A stretch of DNA of 45,590 nt, taken from the NCBI GenBank assembly GCA_020073705.1, contig JAIQES010000036.1, positions 1 through 45,590 on the forward strand, read 5' to 3'. Positions 16,880 to 25,005 of the stretch are shown here, in pieces. Numbering within the stretch: position 1 is the stretch's first letter; each line of letters begins with the position of its first letter. The notes below the pieces were generated by a model. The model had not been told where the DNA came from. It made no database searches and saw nothing but the letters and a program-made list of their open reading frames with translations. This stretch comes from Terriglobia bacterium (GTDB lineage: Bacteria; Acidobacteriota; Terriglobia; Acidiferrales; UBA7541). The position numbers and the translations under genes are program-made.

Positions 16880-19393
16880 ATGCCTACTAACGTGACCGCA
16901 ACCAATCACAAGCTGATCGGCAAGAACTACACGACTCCCGATCTCTACGCGAAGGTGACGGGGAGGGCAAAATACGCCGAGGACTTTCGGGCGGATGGCA
17001 TGCTGTTTTGTAAGCTGCTGCTCAGCCCGTTCCCACACGCTCGCGTCAAGCACATCGATACGCGCGCGGCGCTCGCGATGCCAGGGGTCAAGGCGATTCT
17101 CACCATGGACGATCTCCCCGCCTTGACCGATTGGATCACCGATAACGGCACCGTGATGCTGGCAGACAAGAAGGAAGAACGCGGACTTGCGATGGAGCCG
17201 TTGTACCAAGGCGAGCCGATTCTCGCCGTGGCCGCGGTCGACGAACTCACTGCCGCTGAGGCGATTGAAAAAATTCGCATCGATTTCGAGCCGCTGCCGT
17301 TTGTCGTCGATCCGCTGGTAAGCTTGCGGCCTGGCGGGCCAAATGCCAGAACTGAGGGCAACGTCTCGGTGCGGCCCGCACCACCTCCGAACGTGCCGGG
17401 CCGCCCGGTAACTGTGGCGCCGCCCGAGGTCCGGGAACTTAAGTGGACCGAGGCGGACTTCGCCGAGGCCAAACAGGGTCGACTGCCAATGGGCAAAGCG
17501 ACCGACGAATGGACGTTCGGCGATCTCGACGCGGGTTTCAGGAACGCCGCGCTCGTGCTTGACGAAACCTTCGTCACACCGAACACGAGCCACCAGTGCC
17601 TTGAGCCTCGTACCGCGATGGCGTACTGGCAGAACGGCAAGGTCTATGTTTACACGACCACGCAGAGCACCGCGCAAAGCGTCCCCAACATTGCGCGGTG
17701 GTTGGAGATCGAGCCCAGCAATATTGTTTTCATCAGCGAATACACGGGTGGCGGGTTCGGGAGTAGGGGAACGGCCGGCATCGCGCTGATTATCCCCGCT
17801 CTGCTTTCGAAGAAGGCCCATGCTCCGGTCATGATGCGCATTAGCCGCGAAGAGGAACAGTACATCGGTCGCGCGCGCCCCGGTTTTCAGGGACGAATGA
17901 AAGTTGGCTTCTCGAAGGAAGGCCGGATCCTGGCCCTGGATATGTTTGTTATCTGCGACAACGGACCGTACGGCCAGGTGTCCGATGCCCCTTCGTCGGG
18001 CCGCACCGTCTCGCTGCTGTACCAGCCGCTGGCGATGCGCTGGCGGGGAGTGACGGTCCTGACGAATACGCCGCCACGCACTTACCAAAGGTCGCCGGGA
18101 GGCCTGCAGGCGATCATGCTCATGGAGCCTGTCCTCGCGAAAGCCGCGCGCAAGCTCGCGATCGATCAGGTAGCCATCCGGCGCCTCAACGCCCCGGAGG
18201 GCAAGGCGGAATTCGGGGCAGGAGCTGTGGGGAAGCGAGCGCATGCCACGAGTGCATTCATCAAGGAAGCGCTCGACCGCGGCGCAGAGCAGTTCAAGTG
18301 GAATGAGAGGAAGGCGCGCAGCGGCAAGCGAGTCGGCTCGAAGGTGCGCGGCATCGGCGTGTCGATGAGTTGTTATTCCGGCGGATCCATCGGGTACGAT
18401 GGGCTTTTTGTCATCAAACCCGATGGCCGTCTATACATCCAGTCCGGAATCGGCAATCTCGGCACGGAGTCAGTGTTCGACGTCCACCGCGTGGTGGCTG
18501 AGGTTCTCGGCGTTCCCTGGGAAAAGTGCGAAATCACCTGGGGTAACACGTCGAAGAACCTGCCGTGGAGCTGCACGTCGACGGGCAGCAAGACCATCCA
18601 TACAATGACGCGCGCGGCGCATGCGGCGGCCATGGACGCCAAGAGGAAACTGCAGGAGATTGCAGCAAAGGATCTTGGCGGCAAGCCCGAGGATTACGAG
18701 GTCGCCAACGAACGCGTCTTCCGGAAAGGCGGGGGGCCCGGTATGAGCTTGGCGGACGCCGCTCGGCGCGCGGTCCGGCTCGGAGGCATATACGACGGCC
18801 ACGAACTGCCCAAGGACATCAACAAAATGACGGTAGCATCGGCCACCGCGCTGGCGGGCCAGGGCCTGCTTGCTGTTGCGCGGGACAACTACCCGTGCGA
18901 CGGTGTGACCCATTCGTACGTCGCCAGCTTTGCCGAGGTCGAAGTTGACGTCGAAACCGGCAAATATCGCATTTTGGATTTTCTCGCTTACGCCGACGCC
19001 GGCACCGTGATTCATCCGCGTATTTTTGGTGGTCAGGTTCTCGGCGGAACAATACTGGGCATAGGCCATGCCATCGGCCAGAAGTGGGTCTACGATCAGC
19101 ACTACGGCCTGCCGCTGGCCAAGCGGTTCCACCATACCAAACCGCCGACGATTCTGGACTTACCGGCCAAGTTGGAATGGGCGTCGGTGGGCATTCCGGA
19201 CCCTGAAACACCTGTGGGTGCGCGCGGCATCGGCGAGCCGCCTGTGGGCGGCGGGTGTTGCGCAATCCTGAACGCTCTCTCGGACGCCCTTGGGGACGAG
19301 ATCTTCCGGCGCGCGCCTGTAACCGCCGACGTCATCTTGGCTTCGCTTGAGGCGGGCCGACCAGCCCAAGACGACCTGAGGGCCAACATTTAG
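16880..19393 (+). CDS. Molybdopterin-binding large subunit of a molybdenum hydroxylase
   Basis: This 837-residue catalytic subunit of the xanthine dehydrogenase / aldehyde oxidase superfamily would hydroxylate an aldehyde or N-heterocycle using water. The N-terminal a/b hammerhead domain starts near YAKVTGRAKYAEDF. Cofactor-binding segments include TGGGFGSRG and CTSTGSKT. The catalytic base is expected at about E786 in GARGIGEPPVGGG, which is conserved. A Pro-rich insert at about 160-200 (RPAPPPNVPGRPVTVAPP) lengthens it compared with typical members of 750-780 residues. It has no signal of its own and would ride out with the Tat-tagged small subunit. The exact substrate cannot be read from sequence; carbon monoxide dehydrogenase is unlikely without the CoxL active-site loop. 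Confidence 0.92.
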   Translation: MPTNVTATNHKLIGKNYTTPDLYAKVTGRAKYAEDFRADGMLFCKLLLSPFPHARVKHIDTRAALAMPGVKAILTMDDLPALTDWITDNGTVMLADKKEERGLAMEPLYQGEPILAVAAVDELTAAEAIEKIRIDFEPLPFVVDPLVSLRPGGPNARTEGNVSVRPAPPPNVPGRPVTVAPPEVRELKWTEADFAEAKQGRLPMGKATDEWTFGDLDAGFRNAALVLDETFVTPNTSHQCLEPRTAMAYWQNGKVYVYTTTQSTAQSVPNIARWLEIEPSNIVFISEYTGGGFGSRGTAGIALIIPALLSKKAHAPVMMRISREEEQYIGRARPGFQGRMKVGFSKEGRILALDMFVICDNGPYGQVSDAPSSGRTVSLLYQPLAMRWRGVTVLTNTPPRTYQRSPGGLQAIMLMEPVLAKAARKLAIDQVAIRRLNAPEGKAEFGAGAVGKRAHATSAFIKEALDRGAEQFKWNERKARSGKRVGSKVRGIGVSMSCYSGGSIGYDGLFVIKPDGRLYIQSGIGNLGTESVFDVHRVVAEVLGVPWEKCEITWGNTSKNLPWSCTSTGSKTIHTMTRAAHAAAMDAKRKLQEIAAKDLGGKPEDYEVANERVFRKGGGPGMSLADAARRAVRLGGIYDGHELPKDINKMTVASATALAGQGLLAVARDNYPCDGVTHSYVASFAEVEVDVETGKYRILDFLAYADAGTVIHPRIFGGQVLGGTILGIGHAIGQKWVYDQHYGLPLAKRFHHTKPPTILDLPAKLEWASVGIPDPETPVGARGIGEPPVGGGCCAILNALSDALGDEIFRRAPVTADVILASLEAGRPAQDDLRANI

Positions 19394-19483
19394 CGGCCAG
19401 TAGCCGCGCGAGCGTAACGAAGCGGAGTCTACGAACGGCACGGCAATACACGGCCAGTTAGTAAGAGATGAGGAGAACGGAAT

Positions 19484-20497
19484 ATGGCTGTCATTCGCGA
19501 CGTAATACCAACGTTCGAACTCTTTCAGCCTGTGACGATTGAAGACGCCCTGGCGTTGCTGGCTCGGCACGGTGCGGAGGCCTGGGTGCTGGCCGGCGGG
19601 CTCGACAGCTTCGACTGGTTCGCTGATCGGATCAAGCGACCCGCTGCGGTCATCGATCTGAGCCAGATCAAAGAGCTGAGCGAGGTGCGCTCTGTCGGTG
19701 ACGGGCTTGAGATTGGTGCGATGACGACCTTGACCGAAGTGGTGCGGCATCCGATCGTGCGGGAGAAGTACGGGCTCCTGCCGGAGGCCGCCGAGGCGGT
19801 TGCGTCTCCGCAGATCCGCAACCAAGGGACGATTGGCGGCAACGTGTCCCAGGATGCACGCTGTTGGTATTATCGCGCGGGCTGGCCATGCTACCGTGCC
19901 GGCGGCAACATCTGCTACGCAGATACGCCGACGGGCATGAACCGCGAGCACGCCATACTCGACGCGGATCGTTGTGTTGCCGTCAACCCCTCAGACACGG
20001 CGCCTGCCCTGATTGTCCTCGATGCGAAAATGGTCATTCGCACGCCTCGCGGTGAGCGAGTAGTCAATGCCGAGGATTATTTTATCGGTCCTGGAACCGA
20101 TATTACCCGCATGACGATCTTACGGCCTGGTGATCTCCTCACTGCCATTCGTATCCCGTCCACTTGGGCCGGTGCACAATTCTATTTCGAGAAAGTTCGC
20201 GACCGAAATGTCTGGGATTTCGCGCTGGTTAACGTGGCGTCAGCGATGGTGACTTCGGGGGGCAAGATCGAGCGATTGCGGCTGGCAATGAACGGCGTGG
20301 CCGCTCATCCGCTTCGGTTGAAGACGGTCGAGACCGCCGTGCTCGGTAAACCGCGGAACGAGGAAACGGCGGAGTTCGCCGGGAAACTCGCTATCCAAGG
20401 AGCCAAACCTTTGCAGTCTAACGGTTATAAGGTGCCGTTGATGAGAAATCTCGTGAAGCGTGCGATCCGAGGAGTGGTCGGGGAGGAGGCAGCTTGA
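19484..20497 (+). CDS. FAD-binding subunit of a molybdenum hydroxylase, with four extra cysteines
   Basis: This 337-residue protein of the CoxM/PaoB type passes electrons from the Fe-S subunit. The FAD-binding region is seen in WVLAGGLDSFDWF and NQGTIGGNVSQ. After that motif comes a loop with C127, C136, C144 and C164 (CWYYRAGWPC, GGNICYA, DADRC). Its position matches the [4Fe-4S]-binding loops known in PaoB and 4-hydroxybenzoyl-CoA reductase FAD subunits, so an extra cluster is inferred. The C-terminal domain starts near residue 220. The ATG has GGAG upstream. A 90-nt gap separates it from the large subunit gene, and its stop overlaps the start of the next gene. Confidence 0.9.
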   Translation: MAVIRDVIPTFELFQPVTIEDALALLARHGAEAWVLAGGLDSFDWFADRIKRPAAVIDLSQIKELSEVRSVGDGLEIGAMTTLTEVVRHPIVREKYGLLPEAAEAVASPQIRNQGTIGGNVSQDARCWYYRAGWPCYRAGGNICYADTPTGMNREHAILDADRCVAVNPSDTAPALIVLDAKMVIRTPRGERVVNAEDYFIGPGTDITRMTILRPGDLLTAIRIPSTWAGAQFYFEKVRDRNVWDFALVNVASAMVTSGGKIERLRLAMNGVAAHPLRLKTVETAVLGKPRNEETAEFAGKLAIQGAKPLQSNGYKVPLMRNLVKRAIRGVVGEEAA

Positions 20498-21360
20498 ACT
20501 TCATTCAGTGGGCACTGAATCCGTGGGGTGAGCGGATCCCGATTCATGTCTCTTGGGATCTGCTATGGGCGTCAGCGATTGCGGGAGTGCTGTTCTTAAT
20601 TGTCCACGCAATTTATGTTGGATACTGGGCGAAACCCGTTGCCGAATCGCAGAATGACTCAAAGCTAGCCGCAGCCGCTGCACGAGTCCCTGAGCGCGTC
20701 GCCAGGCATTCGTTTGGGGCGAGAACCTTTCATTGGGTGATGGCGGCTTCCATGTTCGTGCTGCTCTTCACCGCGTTTCTTCCGAAGGTGGGCGTCAGAT
20801 TTTCGTGGGTGACGATTCACTGGGTCGCGGGCATCGTCCTTACGATCTCGGTTCTGTACCACATCATCCACGCCACATTCTGGCTGGATTTCTGGTCGAT
20901 CTGGCCGGACAAGCAGGACGTCGCAGACGCGTCGAGGAGATTCCAGCGGGCCTTGGGAAGAGCGACTCCCCCACTGAAGAAATTTGGTAAGTATCCGCTG
21001 GAGAACAAGCTCTTTCACCTGAGCGTTCTATTCGCGGGTCTTGCGGTGATTTTCACCGGCCTCTTTATGATGTTTCGAGTGCGCACCCCCTTCTTCACGC
21101 GCAATCCTTATCTTTTTGGCGACATGACGTGGGGCGTGATGTATGTATTGCATGGTCTGGCGGGGGTTGGATTTGTCGCGCTCATTACGGCGCACATTTA
21201 CCTCGCGGTCAGGCCAGAGAAGTTTTTTCTCACCAAGTCGATGATCTTTGGTTGGATCAGTCGTGGAAAGTACCTGGAACACCACGATCCAGAGCGATGG
21301 CCCGTCGACGAGGGAGTTCCCGAGGCGGGGCAGTCGAAGGCGCCGGAAGTGGTGATCTGA
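20494..21360 (+). CDS. Cytochrome b membrane subunit (formate dehydrogenase gamma / b561-like)
   Basis: This 288-residue protein has about five membrane helices, near residues 20-45, 80-100, 108-132, 172-195 and 215-240. Likely haem-ligand histidines sit in helices: TFHWVMA, IHWVAGI, LYHIIHA, LFHLSV, LHGLAG and TAHIYLA. Family members pass electrons between a periplasmic enzyme and the quinone pool. The TTG start is supported by GGGGAGGAGG 4 nt upstream and by overlap with the stop of the FAD subunit (TTGA). Its place in the operon suggests that it anchors the exported molybdenum hydroxylase and connects it to quinone. The haem count cannot be fixed by eye. Confidence 0.88.
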   Translation: MNFIQWALNPWGERIPIHVSWDLLWASAIAGVLFLIVHAIYVGYWAKPVAESQNDSKLAAAAARVPERVARHSFGARTFHWVMAASMFVLLFTAFLPKVGVRFSWVTIHWVAGIVLTISVLYHIIHATFWLDFWSIWPDKQDVADASRRFQRALGRATPPLKKFGKYPLENKLFHLSVLFAGLAVIFTGLFMMFRVRTPFFTRNPYLFGDMTWGVMYVLHGLAGVGFVALITAHIYLAVRPEKFFLTKSMIFGWISRGKYLEHHDPERWPVDEGVPEAGQSKAPEVVI

Positions 21361-21364
21361 GACG

Positions 21365-21787
21365 ATGCGCGACGAAATAAGCGCCCGTTGCACCGCCATC
21401 GAGGAATGCTACGAGTTCATGCTGGCGTACGCCGGCCAGGGACTCGCTGGGGACGAGGGCAGCCAGTCAAGTGGGCAGGTGCGCGACTACCTGAATCGCG
21501 CCGTCGAGGCACTTTCAGGGCTGTCAGAGGCTTATGCGATGGCGGTGAAACAAGAAAACCTGCAGTTGGCCGAACGCTACCACGCGTTTCTCGCTGTCCT
21601 GGAGAGTGACGCTCGTGACTCTCTCGCCGCCATCCAGCTTGTACTTGCCCAGATCACCCTCAGCTCTCAGTTGATCGATAATCTGAATGCTTCGATCCAT
21701 CTCCGCGCACTGCTCACAGACTTGTTTCTCGTCGACGAGATCTTGAGGCCACAACGAATGCCGGCTAAACCGGTGAACACGGGCTAG
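21365..21787 (+). CDS. Hypothetical helical protein, last gene of the molybdenum hydroxylase operon
   Basis: This is a 140-residue soluble protein, predicted almost entirely helical, with many Glu, Ala, Leu and Gln residues (AVEALSGLSEAYAMAV, LAERYHAFLAVLESDA). It has no signal peptide and only weak hydrophobic patches. I recognise no family. It starts 4 nt after the cytochrome b gene, so it is almost certainly co-transcribed with it. By position it could be an assembly or regulatory helper, but nothing in the sequence proves this. A simple four-helix arrangement is the most that can be said. Confidence 0.72.
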   Translation: MRDEISARCTAIEECYEFMLAYAGQGLAGDEGSQSSGQVRDYLNRAVEALSGLSEAYAMAVKQENLQLAERYHAFLAVLESDARDSLAAIQLVLAQITLSSQLIDNLNASIHLRALLTDLFLVDEILRPQRMPAKPVNTG

Positions 21788-21884
21788 TGTCTCTACTTGG
21801 AACGCAAGACCAAGCCTCGGCGAGCCAACGATGCCACGCGGCTCATTCTGGTCTCAAAGGTTCTGAAGACGAACACGGGTCGAA

Positions 21885-23441
21885 TCAGTGGACAGACACG
21901 GATTTGGATACAAGTTGTGTTTGTCTAGCTCGAAGGTCTCCCATACCAATTAGTGTACCGACAAATGCCCGGGGAACCGCCTCAGATAATGCCCGCCGGA
22001 ATCCATCATTCAAAAGGTTGATGTCCAATAAGATGGGTTCCTCGAGAGAATCTCTGACAACGGAAAACTGCCCCCACTTCTCGCCGGAAAGCGTCTGTAG
22101 TTCGAAGCGGAATTCCCACGCATGGCTAGATCCAGAAGGATTAGTCCATGCATATTCTAAGCCGCCATCGGAGACATGCTCCAGTGGATTCAGAGTTGAC
22201 TGGGGGAAGCCATCCAGGTGGTCGGTTCTTAGCACGAATCCGTCAAACCCTAGAGGTTCCAAGGCGTCCTTTAACACCCGGCACAGTTGATCAAGATCTA
22301 CACACGCGTTTAGCGATTCCTTTGCTCGTCTGATGTGCACATTGTTGGCGATGATCTGCCTGCGGTTTATACCGTTATGGAAGAAGGCATACAATTCGGC
22401 GAACTCCGCATATTGAAGATGCTGTACGCCGATCCATACCCCAAGTCCAACTACGGCAAGCACCAGAGCAATCATGGAGTCGCCGTGAAGCAACGCGAGA
22501 CTCAAGAATCCAAACGCGGCTGTGACGGCATAGAGAACGAGCACGGCGTCACGGTGCGAGTAACCCCGCTTCAAGAGTTTGTGATGAATGTGATCGTCGT
22601 CGCCTGTGAAAAGTGGCTTCCTGCTGAGGAAGCGGCGAACGACAGAAATGGCTGTGTCTAGAATTGGAAGCCCGAGAGAAACAACCGGGATCGCGACGGC
22701 AACCATCGTGGTGGCTTTGTCCGAGGAGCTTAAGCCAAGCGCAGCAAGCATGAATCCAATGAAAAGGCTCCCTGAATCACCAAGAAAAATTGTCGCCGGA
22801 TTAAAATTGAAGCGCAGAAAACCAAGGATGGAACCTGCAAGAATGATGGTCAACAACGAAACAACTGAGTTGTGCCGCACCAGTGAGACAACGAAGATTA
22901 CGATGGTCGAAAACAAGGCCGAACCGGCTGCAAGACCATCTAGCCCGTCAATCAAGTTAAATGCATTGGTGATCAGGACAACCCAAAGGATTGTCAGCGG
23001 GAACCCAACAAAAGCACGCAGCGGATGATTTGTGGAAAAAAAATCGAATTGATAGATCCCAAAGCCACCGAAATATAGCAGAACCCCTGCCGCACCTTGG
23101 ATAATGAACTTCCAAGTGGGTTTAAGTGGGCGCAGGTCGTCGTAAAGACCGATGAGAAAGATGATCGAAGCCGGGGCTAGAACGGCCAATACCGTATTGG
23201 CAGAAACTGAATTCCCGGCTGTGGTAAGACGTGCGAGAATGAAAGAAATAACAGTCGCACAGAGAAAGGCCAGCAATATGGCAACCCCTCCGATACGGGG
23301 TACCGGCTTTGAGTGGAAATGACGGCCTACATTTGGCTTGTCGACCCACCCGTGAGCAATCGCGCAGTCACGAATATAGCGGGTGAATACAAATGCCAAG
23401 AGCACACTCGCTAGGAAACTCTGTATGTAGACAGCGGGCAC
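21885..23441 (-). CDS. Polyprenyl-phosphate sugar-1-phosphate transferase (MraY/WecA family) with C-terminal extension
   Basis: This 518-residue protein probably starts the polysaccharide by moving a GlcNAc-type sugar-1-phosphate to undecaprenyl phosphate. About ten membrane helices fill residues 1-345. Family motifs are visible: HSKPVPRIGG, GLYDDLRPLKP (the catalytic Asp pair), NAFNLIDGLDGLAAG, FLGDSGSLFIGF and DHIHHKLLKRGYSHR. After residue 350 there is a soluble domain of about 165 residues (GFDGFVLRTD, WEFRFELQTLSGEKWG), possibly GAF-like, that is absent from ordinary WecA (about 360 residues). The GTG start has AGGAGG 8 nt upstream. It is the last gene of the polysaccharide operon, convergent with the molybdenum hydroxylase operon. 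Confidence 0.9.
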   Translation of the reverse strand: MPAVYIQSFLASVLLAFVFTRYIRDCAIAHGWVDKPNVGRHFHSKPVPRIGGVAILLAFLCATVISFILARLTTAGNSVSANTVLAVLAPASIIFLIGLYDDLRPLKPTWKFIIQGAAGVLLYFGGFGIYQFDFFSTNHPLRAFVGFPLTILWVVLITNAFNLIDGLDGLAAGSALFSTIVIFVVSLVRHNSVVSLLTIILAGSILGFLRFNFNPATIFLGDSGSLFIGFMLAALGLSSSDKATTMVAVAIPVVSLGLPILDTAISVVRRFLSRKPLFTGDDDHIHHKLLKRGYSHRDAVLVLYAVTAAFGFLSLALLHGDSMIALVLAVVGLGVWIGVQHLQYAEFAELYAFFHNGINRRQIIANNVHIRRAKESLNACVDLDQLCRVLKDALEPLGFDGFVLRTDHLDGFPQSTLNPLEHVSDGGLEYAWTNPSGSSHAWEFRFELQTLSGEKWGQFSVVRDSLEEPILLDINLLNDGFRRALSEAVPRAFVGTLIGMGDLRARQTQLVSKSVSVH

Positions 23442-23680
23442 GCTGTTTGCCTCCTGACATCTCGGAATGATTCTCTTGGATCAACCTGGAAGAAGTTCCG
23501 AGTCGCACAATCGCACCTACACTCATCCATCGGATGGGACAGAGTCTGATTCAAAACGGCGTGTAGATATGGATCTTCCCCGAGGCCCGACTGGGTGGAT
23601 GCTCGAATCTTTTGTCAAAGCAAACCAGCAAGCCCAATTCAGAAATCGCACCTTGCATGGTAGAAAGCCGGAATCATCAT

Positions 23681-24919
23681 CTAAGACCGGGTGGCCAAAA
23701 GCGCTTCGGGTTGCTCATGGTTGCCAGCCACAATGGACAGTTCTTCTAGAATCTGTACAGCAGCCGCCCGTGAGGAGAATGTACTCTCCAGTAAAGATCT
23801 GGCATTACGTCCCATTTGTGTTCGGAGCTGAACATCACTGGCTAGCTGGAGTGCTGCGGCGATAAGATTCGCGTCATCACCATTTACAAAACAGAAGCCA
23901 GCGCGTTTGTGACCGAGAAGAGTGAACAGGTCGTTTCCTGGATTCAGGCTCGCCAGAACGGGCTTGCCCCAATACATATAACCAAACAACTTCCCGGGGA
24001 CATTATGGGTCGTAAGCCTCCGGTCAAGGCTGAGAAGTCCTACATCACATTCCGAAAGCATCGCGAGATATTCACGCTGGCCAACGGCTGGCAACAGGTG
24101 AATATTCTGCAGCTGCCTGGATTCGATGATTCTTTTCATTCGGGGCGCCTCAGTCCCTTCGCCCACCAACAGAAAATGGATTTCCGGCCTGCCGGTGAGG
24201 CTGGCAGCGAGACGGATCAGGTTATCGACATCTTGGGCAACGCCGAGGTTGCCTCCGTAAACGAAGATAACTTTGTCTCGCAAATCCAGACGACTACGGT
24301 AGCTCGTAGCTGGCAGGCCTGCCTCGCTGGACCTCGCCCAGTTGTACAGCACTGTGAGACGGTAGTTCTTGCGTGGAAAATGTTCCTTGAAGTACCGAAG
24401 ATCGCCGCAAGACTGAACTGCAATGACATCGGAGGCATCATATTGCGCCCTTTCTTTCTCGCGGAAGAATCGCCAAACAATTCTTTTCTTAAGAATGCCA
24501 GCGTCCACGGCCCACTGCGGGAAAATATCCCGCAGGATAAGGTAGGATGGGCAGCTCCAGAGTGATTTCAGGCGTCTTACTAGCGCCCCAAAAAAAATTG
24601 TCGGCGAGTAATAGATTATTGCGTCAGCCGGATTGGCTTTCAGAAAACGCTGGGCTCTGCGCCATATAACATGGGATAGTCGGACTTCTTGAATGGCACG
24701 CACAATCTTCGGCATGCCCTTAATTTTTCCCATTTTAACCCGGGCGATTCGCAATCCCTGGTCGTCACTCACCTGAAAGGCTCTAGTTATATAATCGCTA
24801 ACAGTAATAATAGTAACGTCATGGCCTAAGTCTCGGCATTCGAGCGCCAAGTCGTGAATGTGCTTCGCGCCGGATTTTCGGCTCGGAAGGTAGCAATCGA
24901 TGAGAATCACAATCCGCAT
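23681..24919 (-). CDS. Glycosyltransferase family 4 protein
   Basis: This 412-residue GT-B fold protein is predicted to add a sugar from a nucleotide sugar to the lipid-linked repeat unit on the cytoplasmic face. The N-terminal Rossmann half starts MRIVILIDCYLPSRKSGAKH, with the usual Gly/Ser-rich acceptor region, then HDVTIITVSDY. The C-terminal half carries VIFVYGGNLGVAQDVDNLI and HFLLVGEGTEAPRMK. The nucleotide-sugar region is near GLLSLDRRLTTHNVPGKLFGYMYWGKPVLA, in place of the E-x7-E motif of many GT4 members. The closest resemblance is to WcaI/WbuB-like enzymes. It has gaps of about 240 nt to the MraY-family gene and 86 nt to the 2-epimerase gene. Confidence 0.9.
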   Translation of the reverse strand: MRIVILIDCYLPSRKSGAKHIHDLALECRDLGHDVTIITVSDYITRAFQVSDDQGLRIARVKMGKIKGMPKIVRAIQEVRLSHVIWRRAQRFLKANPADAIIYYSPTIFFGALVRRLKSLWSCPSYLILRDIFPQWAVDAGILKKRIVWRFFREKERAQYDASDVIAVQSCGDLRYFKEHFPRKNYRLTVLYNWARSSEAGLPATSYRSRLDLRDKVIFVYGGNLGVAQDVDNLIRLAASLTGRPEIHFLLVGEGTEAPRMKRIIESRQLQNIHLLPAVGQREYLAMLSECDVGLLSLDRRLTTHNVPGKLFGYMYWGKPVLASLNPGNDLFTLLGHKRAGFCFVNGDDANLIAAALQLASDVQLRTQMGRNARSLLESTFSSRAAAVQILEELSIVAGNHEQPEALLATRS

Positions 24920-25005
24920 ATATTACGGTGTGGTGGTTTCTAGAATTCTGAACCGCCCACGACGTGAACCGAGTGATTCGAAAAGCCTGAGAAGCAATTG
25001 TGAAA

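Noticed and set aside
16778-18244. Minus-strand frame of 488 residues opposite the molybdenum hydroxylase large subunit
   Set aside because: His/Arg-rich translation without domains, opposite a clearly conserved gene.
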